In this document: one piece after another, positions 7,278-13,697 of the stretch
Layout: every line of letters begins with the position of its first letter
How positions within the stretch are numbered: the stretch's first letter is position 1
NCBI GenBank assembly: GCA_947595345.1
Contig: CANQEQ010000005.1
Location: forward strand, 1-33,320
Direction: 5' to 3'
Origin: an uncultured Bacilli bacterium
GTDB lineage: Bacteria > Bacillota_I > Bacilli_A > RF39 > UBA660
Length of the DNA stretch: 33,320 bases
The notes under the pieces: generated by a model
The model's database searches: none
Seen by the model: only the letters and a program-made list of their open reading frames with translations
Told to the model about the DNA's origin: nothing
Program-made: the position numbers and the translations under genes

Positions 7278-8573
7278 ATGAAAAAGTATTTATTTATCTT
7301 AGGAGTTTTAATTTTTAGTTTATGTTTGAATGTAAAAGCAGCAACTCCTAGTTTAACAGATTTACAAGTAGATGGAAAAACAATAGCCGGTTTTAAAAGT
7401 GATAAATATGATTATACTTTAGAAGTTGAGGCTAACAAAGATAAAATTACTTTTGGTTTTGTCTTTGATACTAATGCTTTTTCAGGAAAAGGTAGTACAG
7501 GAGAAAGAGACTTAAATCCTGGTAAAAATACTTTTACTTTTACTTTAACCGATAAACAAAATAAAGATGTTAGTAAAACCTATACAATTGTTGTTAATAG
7601 AAAAGATAATAGAAGTAGTGATAATTCCTTATCTAGTTTAACAATAGGAGGAGTAAAAGTTACTTTAGATTCTAAGAAGAATGATTATGAAATTAGTGTT
7701 CCAAGTGATACAGAAGAAGTTTCTATAAAAGCTACAATATCTAATTTAAAAGCTAAGTTTGTGCAAGGATATGGTGAGAGAACCGTTAAATTAATTGGTG
7801 AAAAAACGCCGGTTGAAGTTCGGGTAGAAGCCGAAAATGGTAGTGTTAGAAAATATAATGTTGTAGTTATTAAAAGTGATTACAAAAGTAATGATGCCTC
7901 TTTAAAAAGTTTAAAAATTAAAGAAATTAATTTTAAATTTGATAAAAATACAACCGAATATAATTTAGAAGTAGAGCATGATATAGAAAAAATTAATGTA
8001 GAAGCAGTTGTAAATGATAATAAAGCTTCCGTTACTTATAATAAAGAATATACTTTAAAAGAAGGAAAAAATAATATTTCAATTACAGTTGTAGCTGAGG
8101 ACGAGAAAACTAAAAGAGAATATAAACTAGTAATTACTAGAAAAGAAGAAGAACCATTAGTTAAAGACATAAAAATAACTGATGTAGAATTTGAATTTAA
8201 AAATGATGTTTATGAGTATGAAATAGAGACTGAATTAACTAAATTAAATTTTGAAGTTACATTAAATTCTAAAACAGCTACAAGTGAAATTATAAATAAT
8301 CAAGAATTAATAAATGGTAGTAAAGTTTTAGTAGAAGTCGTTGATAGAGATAAAAAAGTAACCTATACATTTACCATTAAAAATGATAAAGAAGAGGAAA
8401 TAACTCCAATTATTGAAGATACTAATAGTGATAATCTTAATAATAGTACTCCTACTAAATCAAGCTTTTTGAAAAAATATGAAATGTATATTGGACTTGG
8501 AACCTTTGGGGTTGGACTTTTATCTTTATTAATTGCAATTCTAACTAAACCTAAAGGTAGTCAAATTATGTAA
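7278..8573 (+). CDS. Membrane-anchored surface protein with four cadherin-like beta-sandwich domains
   Basis: The 431-residue protein begins with a Sec signal peptide (residues 1-22, ending in KAA). It continues with four repeats of about 80-90 residues (about 25-107, 115-198, 206-288 and 295-368), each with the pattern S-L-x-x-L...F...Y-x-x-x-V...Y-x-x-x-V/I typical of the cadherin-like beta-sandwich domain. A Ser/Thr/Asn-rich linker (about 375-396) leads to a single C-terminal membrane helix (403-423) with a positive tail (KPKG). It should therefore be held on the outer face of the membrane, probably as a structural or adhesive spacer. The ribosome site GAGGGATTG precedes the ATG. Ligands are unknown. 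Confidence 0.8.
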   Translation: MKKYLFILGVLIFSLCLNVKAATPSLTDLQVDGKTIAGFKSDKYDYTLEVEANKDKITFGFVFDTNAFSGKGSTGERDLNPGKNTFTFTLTDKQNKDVSKTYTIVVNRKDNRSSDNSLSSLTIGGVKVTLDSKKNDYEISVPSDTEEVSIKATISNLKAKFVQGYGERTVKLIGEKTPVEVRVEAENGSVRKYNVVVIKSDYKSNDASLKSLKIKEINFKFDKNTTEYNLEVEHDIEKINVEAVVNDNKASVTYNKEYTLKEGKNNISITVVAEDEKTKREYKLVITRKEEEPLVKDIKITDVEFEFKNDVYEYEIETELTKLNFEVTLNSKTATSEIINNQELINGSKVLVEVVDRDKKVTYTFTIKNDKEEEITPIIEDTNSDNLNNSTPTKSSFLKKYEMYIGLGTFGVGLLSLLIAILTKPKGSQIM

Positions 8574-8579
8574 AAAATA

Positions 8580-8608
8580 TTGCTTTAGAATATAACATTT
8601 GCTATTCT
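8580..8608 (+). promoter_or_regulatory. Promoter of the thymidine kinase gene
   Basis: TTGCTT (8580-8585), a 17-base spacer and TATTCT (8603-8608), with TG at 8600-8601 giving an extended -10. Confidence 0.55.
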
Positions 8609-8624
8609 TAAATTGGTGATAATA

Positions 8625-9230
8625 ATGGCAAAGTTATATTTTTTTTATGGAGCTATGAATAGTGGCAAAACAACTAGAATATTGCAATGTGAATACAATT
8701 ATAAAGAACAAGGAATGCGAGCAATTATTTTAAAACCGGAAGTTGATACTAAAGGAAACGATAAAATAGTATCAAGACTTGGTTCTACTAAAAAAGTTGA
8801 TTACTTAATAAAATCTAATGAGAATATTTTTGATTTAATTGTAACGGAATATGGACATGTAGATTTAATTTTAGTTGATGAAGCTCAGTTTTTAACGGTA
8901 AGACAAGTTAATCAGTTAATGGACGTCGTAGTTGATTTAGATATTCCGGTTATGTGTTATGGCTTAAGAACGGATTTTAAAGGAAATTGTTTTCCTGGTA
9001 GTCAGAGACTACTTGCAATTGCACATGAACTAACGGAGATTAAAACTATCTGTGAATGTGGTAAAAAAGCAATGTTTAATGTTAGACTTATAGATGGTAA
9101 AGTTCAAACTGAAGGTGAAAGTGTTGCTATAGATGGTGTAGGAGAAGTATCTTATACAGTTGCTTGTAGTAAATGTTTTAGTATGAAAACTAAACATAAA
9201 TTTGACCATGGTGAAATTAAATATGAATAG
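8625..9230 (+). CDS. tdk: Thymidine kinase, type II
   Basis: The 201-residue enzyme phosphorylates thymidine to dTMP with ATP in the pyrimidine salvage pathway. Visible motifs are the Walker A loop GAMNSGKT (residues 9-16), the DEAQF motif (85-89) carrying the catalytic Glu86, and a structural zinc site formed by Cys143, Cys145, Cys181 and Cys184. Length and motif order match cytosolic tetrameric type II thymidine kinases. I start it at the ATG at 8625, which has GGTGAT four bases upstream; an in-frame TTG at 8613 is less likely. It appears monocistronic, with its own promoter and a terminator beginning in the stop codon. Confidence 0.95.
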   Translation: MAKLYFFYGAMNSGKTTRILQCEYNYKEQGMRAIILKPEVDTKGNDKIVSRLGSTKKVDYLIKSNENIFDLIVTEYGHVDLILVDEAQFLTVRQVNQLMDVVVDLDIPVMCYGLRTDFKGNCFPGSQRLLAIAHELTEIKTICECGKKAMFNVRLIDGKVQTEGESVAIDGVGEVSYTVACSKCFSMKTKHKFDHGEIKYE

Positions 9231-9249
9231 ACCAATGGTCTTTTTTTTA
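9229..9249 (+). terminator. Terminator of tdk
   Basis: AGACC-AAT-GGTCT followed by eight T residues. The stem begins inside the TAG stop codon. Confidence 0.8.
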
Positions 9250-9256
9250 ATATTGG

Positions 9257-9285
9257 TTGTTAAATAGTTTTAAGTATAATATAAT
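9257..9285 (+). promoter_or_regulatory. Promoter of the small membrane protein gene
   Basis: TTGTTA (9257-9262), a 17-base spacer and a perfect TATAAT (9280-9285), 24 bases before the start codon. Confidence 0.7.
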
Positions 9286-9309
9286 GATAATAGATAAAGT
9301 TGGTGTTAT

Positions 9310-9690
9310 ATGGATAATGATTTGAATGTATTTTTTAATATTAGTCTTAAGTACTTTGTATTTACTTTATTAATTAGAGAAATAGAGACTTTATTTAGCT
9401 ACGTTGAAATAAATGTATTGTTCTATTCTTTAATTTTAATTCCTTTAGTTTATTTAGAAATCAAGTATTTAGTTTATAAGAAGTTAGATAATCTAAATAT
9501 AAAACGAGATTCAATGCTCTTGTATTTTTTAATTCTTTTCCCGGCTATAAATATTTTCTTTAGAATATCTTTAATTTATACAATTATGGTAGTTGCCTTT
9601 TTATTAATCTTACAAAAAGGGAAAACTAAAGATGAAATCATGACTTTAAATATCCTTGAATATTATAAGAACAAAAATAAAAAAATGTGA
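9310..9690 (+). CDS. Small integral membrane protein of unknown function
   Basis: A 126-residue hydrophobic protein with three or four predicted membrane segments (about residues 8-23, 34-54, and a long stretch 69-102 that could be one or two helices) and a basic C-terminal tail (YYKNKNKKM). I do not recognise a family. GTTGGTG lies before the ATG. The following hydrolase gene starts 26 bases after its stop and may be partly cotranscribed, although a possible extended -10 element lies at the junction. Confidence 0.7.
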   Translation: MDNDLNVFFNISLKYFVFTLLIREIETLFSYVEINVLFYSLILIPLVYLEIKYLVYKKLDNLNIKRDSMLLYFLILFPAINIFFRISLIYTIMVVAFLLILQKGKTKDEIMTLNILEYYKNKNKKM

Positions 9691-9696
9691 TACAAT
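9688..9696 (+). promoter_or_regulatory. Possible extended -10 promoter before the MBL-fold gene
   Basis: TGATACAAT overlaps the end of the upstream gene. The -35 region is poor (AGAACA), so this is a weak call. Confidence 0.3.
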
Positions 9697-9716
9697 TAAA
9701 TTGAGTAGGTGATAAG

Positions 9717-10589
9717 ATGAAACTTATAAATATTAAAGGAAATACTTATTATATTCCTAATAATACTAATATTGGTGTATATAAAATAAATGAAAATGAA
9801 GTATATTTAATAGATACCGGGAATGATACTGACTGTGGCAAGAAAATCTTAAAACTTTTAGATAGTTTAAATTTAAAAGTTGTAGGTATTATAAATACTC
9901 ATTCACATGCCGACCATATAGGAGGAAATAAGGTAATTCAAGATAGAACATCAGCAACTATTTTAGCTCACGATATAGAAAGATTAATTATAGAATTTCC
10001 AATTTTAGAACCAACTATTTTATATGGTAGTAAACCTCTAAAAGAACTTACTAATAAGTTTTTATGTGCTAAAGCTTCAAATGTTATAGAAATTCAAAAT
10101 AATTTAAAAAATGAACTTGAATATTTTTCTTTACCAGGTCATTCATTTACTCAAATTGGAATTAAAACCAAAGATAATGTTTATTTTTTAGGTGATGCCC
10201 TAGCAAGTTATGATGCTATTACAAAGTATCAAATATTCTTTTTACAAGATGTTTCTAAGTATTTAGATACTTTAGAATATTTAAAAACTTTAAAAGGAGT
10301 GTTTGTTATTTCTCATTCTCCTTTAACTTCTAATCTAAATGATTTAATAGAAATAAATAAAAACAAAATTTTAGAAATAGCTTCTAATATTTTAAAAATA
10401 TGTGAAACTCCTAAAACTTTAGAAACAATTTTACAAGAAATATTTACTTTATATAATTTAAACATGAATATAAATCAATATGTTTTAATTGGAAGTACTA
10501 TTAAAGCTTATTTAACTTATTTATATGAAAATGAAAAAATAACATATTATTTTAAAGATAATAAAATGTTTTTTGCCAAGAATATATAA
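9717..10589 (+). CDS. Metallo-beta-lactamase-fold hydrolase
   Basis: The 290-residue protein has the metal-binding motif THSHADHIGG (His62, His64, Asp66, His67), a further metal His142 in LPGHSFTQIG and Asp160 in FLGDAL, the full ligand set for a two-metal MBL-fold hydrolase. Residues about 1-210 form this core. A C-terminal stretch of about 80 residues (210-290) is mostly helical, as in family members that add a winged-helix-like tail. Such enzymes act on thioesters, phosphodiesters or other activated bonds; the substrate cannot be told from sequence. AGGTGAT is the ribosome site. A terminator shared with the convergent regulator gene follows. Confidence 0.85.
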   Translation: MKLINIKGNTYYIPNNTNIGVYKINENEVYLIDTGNDTDCGKKILKLLDSLNLKVVGIINTHSHADHIGGNKVIQDRTSATILAHDIERLIIEFPILEPTILYGSKPLKELTNKFLCAKASNVIEIQNNLKNELEYFSLPGHSFTQIGIKTKDNVYFLGDALASYDAITKYQIFFLQDVSKYLDTLEYLKTLKGVFVISHSPLTSNLNDLIEINKNKILEIASNILKICETPKTLETILQEIFTLYNLNMNINQYVLIGSTIKAYLTYLYENEKITYYFKDNKMFFAKNI

Positions 10590-10620
10590 TGAATTTATGA
10601 TAAATAAAGATAATACAAAA

Positions 10621-10652
10621 AATAAAGCTAATTAACAAGCTTTATTTTTTTT
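10621..10652 (+). terminator. Terminator between the convergent MBL-fold and regulator genes
   Basis: AATAAAGCT pairs with AGCTTTATT (10638-10646), followed by T residues. On the other strand the same stem lies just beyond the stop codon of the minus-strand regulator, so it may serve both directions. Confidence 0.65.
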
Positions 10653-10857
10653 CAATAGTTATTATAAAATTATGTTTATTAGCAATTTTTAATAGTTTTT
10701 CAAAGGAGTAACTATTCACACCACGTTCAATTTGTTTAATGCTATGATATGTTTTATAACCAAGCTCTTTAGCAAATTCTTCTTGGGTTAATTCTGTCCA
10801 CTCTCTAAGTATTTTAAATACTTCCTTTGGTTGATAATCATTAGCAACTATTTTCAT
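10642..10857 (-). CDS. Small XRE-type helix-turn-helix regulator 1
   Basis: A 71-residue protein that is little more than a Cro/CI-type DNA-binding domain. LTQEEFAKELGYKTYHSIKQ (about residues 23-42) matches the helix-turn-helix with recognition helix, followed by IERGVNSYSFEKLLKIA. The minus-strand ATG is preceded by GAGGTGA. It is divergent from the large surface protein gene at 10988, and the 130-base gap contains three near-identical 17-bp palindromes; one lies near its own gene and two overlap the other gene's promoter and transcript start. It therefore most likely represses that gene and itself. This is inferred from arrangement. Nothing suggests an effector-binding domain. Confidence 0.85.
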   Translation of the reverse strand: MKIVANDYQPKEVFKILREWTELTQEEFAKELGYKTYHSIKQIERGVNSYSFEKLLKIANKHNFIITIEKK

Positions 10858-10875
10858 ATTTCACCTCATATATAG

Positions 10876-10892
10876 AGTAACAAAAAATTACT
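10876..10892. promoter_or_regulatory. Operator 1 of module 1 (regulator-proximal)
   Basis: AGTAACAAAAAATTACT fits the palindrome AGTAA-N7-TTACT. It lies 18 bases before the start codon of the minus-strand regulator, where bound protein would block that gene. Confidence 0.65.
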
Positions 10893-10908
10893 ATCTAAAG
10901 TTTAAAAT

Positions 10909-10925
10909 AGTAATTGACTATTACT
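10909..10925. promoter_or_regulatory. Operator 2 of module 1 (over the -35)
   Basis: AGTAATTGACTATTACT fits AGTAA-N7-TTACT and contains the complete -35 hexamer of the surface gene promoter. Confidence 0.7.
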
Positions 10926-10942
10926 ATTAAATGTTGTATACT
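10914..10942 (+). promoter_or_regulatory. Promoter of surface protein gene 1
   Basis: TTGACT (10914-10919), a 17-base spacer and TATACT (10937-10942) form a near-consensus promoter 45 bases before the start codon. The -35 is buried in operator 2. Confidence 0.8.
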
Positions 10943-10955
10943 TTAATTAACTTAT

Positions 10956-10972
10956 AGTAACAAATTATTACT
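10956..10972. promoter_or_regulatory. Operator 3 of module 1 (after the transcript start)
   Basis: AGTAACAAATTATTACT fits AGTAA-N7-TTACT. It lies in the transcribed leader just before the AGAGGAGG ribosome site of the surface gene. Confidence 0.65.
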
Positions 10973-10987
10973 ATAGAGGAGGTTAAT

Positions 10988-13282
10988 ATGAAGAACAAAA
11001 AGAATATTGGGTTAGTATTAACAATAGTCGGTGGTTTATTTTTAGTGTTTGGTCTAAGCTATGCATTCTATAATTATGTTATAACCGGAGACCAAAATAC
11101 AGTTTTAGTAACAGGAGACATCTATATGAACTATACAGAAAATAATCAAATAAGTTTAACAGATGCAGTTCCTATGACAAAAGACGATGCCTTAAAATTA
11201 AATGATAATGTATTTAATTTTACAATAAGTGGTAAAAATCAAAGTACGAAAGACATCTATTATGGAATAAGTATAGTGTATGGAGAAGAAGAAGCTACTA
11301 AAACAAGATTAAAAGATAAAGATATAGATGTCTACTTAACAAGTGGCGACGATGTCTTAGTAAATGCCAATAGATATAAGACATTAAATGATACTAGAAT
11401 ATGGGTAGAGAAAATCAATGCCAATACAGATACATACACAAAAGATTATTCAATAAGATTATGGATAGACGAGAGTGTAACAGTAAGTGATACAGGAGGA
11501 GATTATACTCAAGAAGTATGGAATAATAGCTATGCAAGTTTCAAGGTAAAAGTAGATGGAAATCTAGATAAAATGAACATACCACTTGGGGTTGATTATC
11601 AAAATTCATACTATGAAAATGGAAAGACATATTTCAATGTAGAAATAAGTAATTACTTAAATCCAAGTGTAGCAGGAATAAGTTTATCTTCTGCTGATAC
11701 TATGAAAGTAGATATAACTAAAACCAATGATAACATAAGTTTTAGTTATACTGATAGTGAACAAAACTCAAGTGATAGTGAATTACAATCAATTAGTCAA
11801 ACTTATTCATTTGATAGTAATAAAAAAGTGACCATGAAAGTATTAGTTAATACTAAAGATGGAATAGATTTAAAAACAGACATTAGTATCAAATTAACTA
11901 AAAATGACAATGAGACTTATGAAATACTTAAATATATGCATATAAGAGGACCAAAGAATTATTGTAAAAACAATGGCTTCACAAATTTTGCAGATTGTTT
12001 ATTAGTATCTGAACAATTAAGTAATAATGTAGAAGAAGCTAAGAAAGCAATTCAAGATAAAGGAGAAGCAGATACAAGTAAGACAAGTGAAGCAACCGGA
12101 GAAATCGGTTTATATAAAACAGTAGATAATGATGGAGATACGTATTATTATAGAGGAGCAGTAGAAAACAACAATGTAAAATTCGCAGGTTTCTACTGGA
12201 AAATCATAAGAGTAAATGGTGATGGTTCTATAAGATTAATCTATAATGGAACTAAACCAAATTCCACTGGCTATGATGCTTCTTCAATAACTGGTAAAGG
12301 TGAAGCATATAATTTAAAAAATGTAGATGCAACTTATGTTGGATATATGTATGGAGATAATTTTAGTAAAACTCCAGTTAAAAGTACAACACCAGCAACT
12401 TATGGAAATATAGCAGAAGGTACAAAATATTATTTTGCCAAAGCATATACAAGTGACAATGAAACTAAAACTTTTAAGTTAAAAAATGCTGATTATGTTG
12501 GAACTTTTACGGAATGGAATGCCAATAATAAATTAGCACAAGGTTATAAATATACTTGTAAATCAACCTTAGCAGATGGAACTTGTCAATTTTTAATGGA
12601 AATAACAAATTTTTTAAATTCAACTAATGTTCAAGCATATATTTGGACATATGGCTCAACAAGTTATGAAAACACAACAAAAGATAATGTGAGTAGTAAT
12701 GCTAAAACTATTCTTGAAAACTGGTATACAAATACACTTTCAATTAAAAATGAAAATGGAATAATTGTTACAAATTATATAAATGAAGATGCAACCTTTT
12801 GTAATGATAGAAGTCTATCTTCTCAAGAGGGAAATGGAAATGGTTATGCAACAGTTCCAACTACTTATTATGGTGCTTATGATAGAAATGTTAATAAGCA
12901 TTTGCCTAGTTTAGAATGTCCGAATTCTACTGATTTATTTAGTGCCTCTGATGCATCAAAAGGAAATAGAAAATTAGAAAAACCAATAGGATTAATCACA
13001 GCTGACGAAATAGCTTATGCTGGTGATGTTTATACTATGAAAGGTGAAAAAAATTATCTACATATAGGAATTTACTTTTGGAGTATGTCACCGTTTTTTT
13101 TCAATGCTAATTATGTTGATGCTGATATGTTTTATATTACATCGGCTGATGTATTTCATGTAGGAGCCGTTTCCTTTAATGGTCCTGGTCTTCGTGCAGT
13201 TATCAATTTAAAATCAGATGTATTAGTTAAAAATGGAAATGGAACAATGGATGACCCATATACAGTAAAATTAGCTAATTAA
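10988..13282 (+). CDS. Large exported surface protein 1, TasA/camelysin-like N-terminus
   Basis: A 764-residue protein. Its N-terminal hydrophobic segment (about 7-28, ending GLSYAFYNY) resembles signal sequences of TasA/camelysin-type proteins, which are often processed by SipW-like peptidases. Residues about 38-195 form a beta-rich domain shared with the gene at 13698 (TGDIYMNYTE, RIWVEKI, EVWNNSYAS). A middle region (200-320) is followed from about 371 (GEIGLYKTVD) by a large C-terminal domain rich in aromatic and Asn residues, with scattered Cys, ending GNGTMDDPYTVKLAN. No LPXTG or C-terminal anchor is seen. A fibre- or coat-forming surface protein is plausible but unproven. AGAGGAGG is a strong ribosome site, and expression is probably controlled by the divergent regulator. 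Confidence 0.75.
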   Translation: MKNKKNIGLVLTIVGGLFLVFGLSYAFYNYVITGDQNTVLVTGDIYMNYTENNQISLTDAVPMTKDDALKLNDNVFNFTISGKNQSTKDIYYGISIVYGEEEATKTRLKDKDIDVYLTSGDDVLVNANRYKTLNDTRIWVEKINANTDTYTKDYSIRLWIDESVTVSDTGGDYTQEVWNNSYASFKVKVDGNLDKMNIPLGVDYQNSYYENGKTYFNVEISNYLNPSVAGISLSSADTMKVDITKTNDNISFSYTDSEQNSSDSELQSISQTYSFDSNKKVTMKVLVNTKDGIDLKTDISIKLTKNDNETYEILKYMHIRGPKNYCKNNGFTNFADCLLVSEQLSNNVEEAKKAIQDKGEADTSKTSEATGEIGLYKTVDNDGDTYYYRGAVENNNVKFAGFYWKIIRVNGDGSIRLIYNGTKPNSTGYDASSITGKGEAYNLKNVDATYVGYMYGDNFSKTPVKSTTPATYGNIAEGTKYYFAKAYTSDNETKTFKLKNADYVGTFTEWNANNKLAQGYKYTCKSTLADGTCQFLMEITNFLNSTNVQAYIWTYGSTSYENTTKDNVSSNAKTILENWYTNTLSIKNENGIIVTNYINEDATFCNDRSLSSQEGNGNGYATVPTTYYGAYDRNVNKHLPSLECPNSTDLFSASDASKGNRKLEKPIGLITADEIAYAGDVYTMKGEKNYLHIGIYFWSMSPFFFNANYVDADMFYITSADVFHVGAVSFNGPGLRAVINLKSDVLVKNGNGTMDDPYTVKLAN

Positions 13283-13322
13283 TTAAGGTAATAAGAGAAT
13301 AAGTAAGAATAAAATAAAAAGG
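13234..13322 (+). repeat. Direct repeat at the 3' end of surface gene 1
   Basis: Bases 13234-13275 are identical to 15257-15298 at the end of surface gene 2. The similarity continues past both stop codons as a purine-rich stretch (AGAATAAGTAAGAATAAAAT in each), so the match is not explained by protein conservation alone. Confidence 0.85.
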
Positions 13323-13343
13323 AAAATAGAAATAACAAAAAAA

Positions 13344-13370
13344 CAAGGAAAATTTAACCTTGATTTTTTT
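13344..13370 (+). terminator. Terminator of surface gene 1
   Basis: CAAGG and CCTTG pair around a 9-base loop and are followed by A and seven T residues, at the junction with the convergent regulator 2 gene. Confidence 0.75.
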
Positions 13371-13563
13371 ATATATCTTTAATCATTTTAAGTATATCTT
13401 TATCACTTATTTCTAATTCTTTGATTAATTTTTTTACTGTTTCAAATTTTGCTTTATCAATTTTTCCATTTTCAATTCTTTGTAAATTTCTCCAAGAAAT
13501 TTCGCATTTTTCTGCTAATGTTTCTAAAGTATAGTTTTTCTTAAGTCTATATTCTTTTATCAT
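13369..13563 (-). CDS. Small helix-turn-helix regulator 2
   Basis: A 64-residue XRE-type DNA-binding domain. TLETLAEKCEISWRNLQRIE (about residues 12-31) is a typical helix-turn-helix, followed by a helical tail. AGGAGG lies before the ATG on the minus strand. It faces away from surface gene 2, and the shared 134-base gap holds palindromic TGACAT/ATGTCA elements over the surface gene promoter. The recognition helix differs from that of regulator 1 and the neighbouring operators differ too, which supports a separate DNA specificity. Direct repression of surface gene 2 is inferred. Confidence 0.85.
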   Translation of the reverse strand: MIKEYRLKKNYTLETLAEKCEISWRNLQRIENGKIDKAKFETVKKLIKELEISDKDILKMIKDI

Positions 13564-13610
13564 AGTTAACCTCCTAAGTTGATTATGTCATTTTTTTACA
13601 AATTATTGTA

Positions 13611-13624
13611 TGACATTAAAGTCA
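13611..13624. promoter_or_regulatory. Operator A of module 2
   Basis: TGACATTAAAGTCA fits TGACAT-N2-ATGTCA with one mismatch. It lies 8 bases upstream of the -35 of surface gene 2 and beside a TACAAT that could be the -10 for the divergent regulator. Confidence 0.55.
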
Positions 13625-13632
13625 TTTTTATC

Positions 13633-13661
13633 TTGACTTCTGTGACATCTGATGTTATATT
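13633..13661 (+). promoter_or_regulatory. Promoter of surface protein gene 2
   Basis: TTGACT (13633-13638), a 17-base spacer and TATATT (13656-13661), 36 bases before the start codon. Confidence 0.8.
13643..13657. promoter_or_regulatory. Operator C of module 2 (inside the promoter spacer)
   Basis: TGACATCTGATGTTA has the same half-sites as operators A and B but a 3-base centre and one mismatch. It lies between -35 and -10. Confidence 0.4.
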
Positions 13662-13668
13662 TAAGATA

Positions 13669-13682
13669 TGACATGTATGTCA
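13669..13682. promoter_or_regulatory. Operator B of module 2
   Basis: TGACATGTATGTCA has perfect TGACAT/ATGTCA arms with a 2-base centre. It lies over the expected transcript start of surface gene 2. Confidence 0.65.
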
Positions 13683-13697
13683 AGATAAGGAGCTTGT

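Noticed and set aside
8613-8624. TTG start at 8613 for thymidine kinase
   Set aside because: It would add four residues, while GGTGAT at 8615-8620 is the ribosome site for the ATG at 8625.
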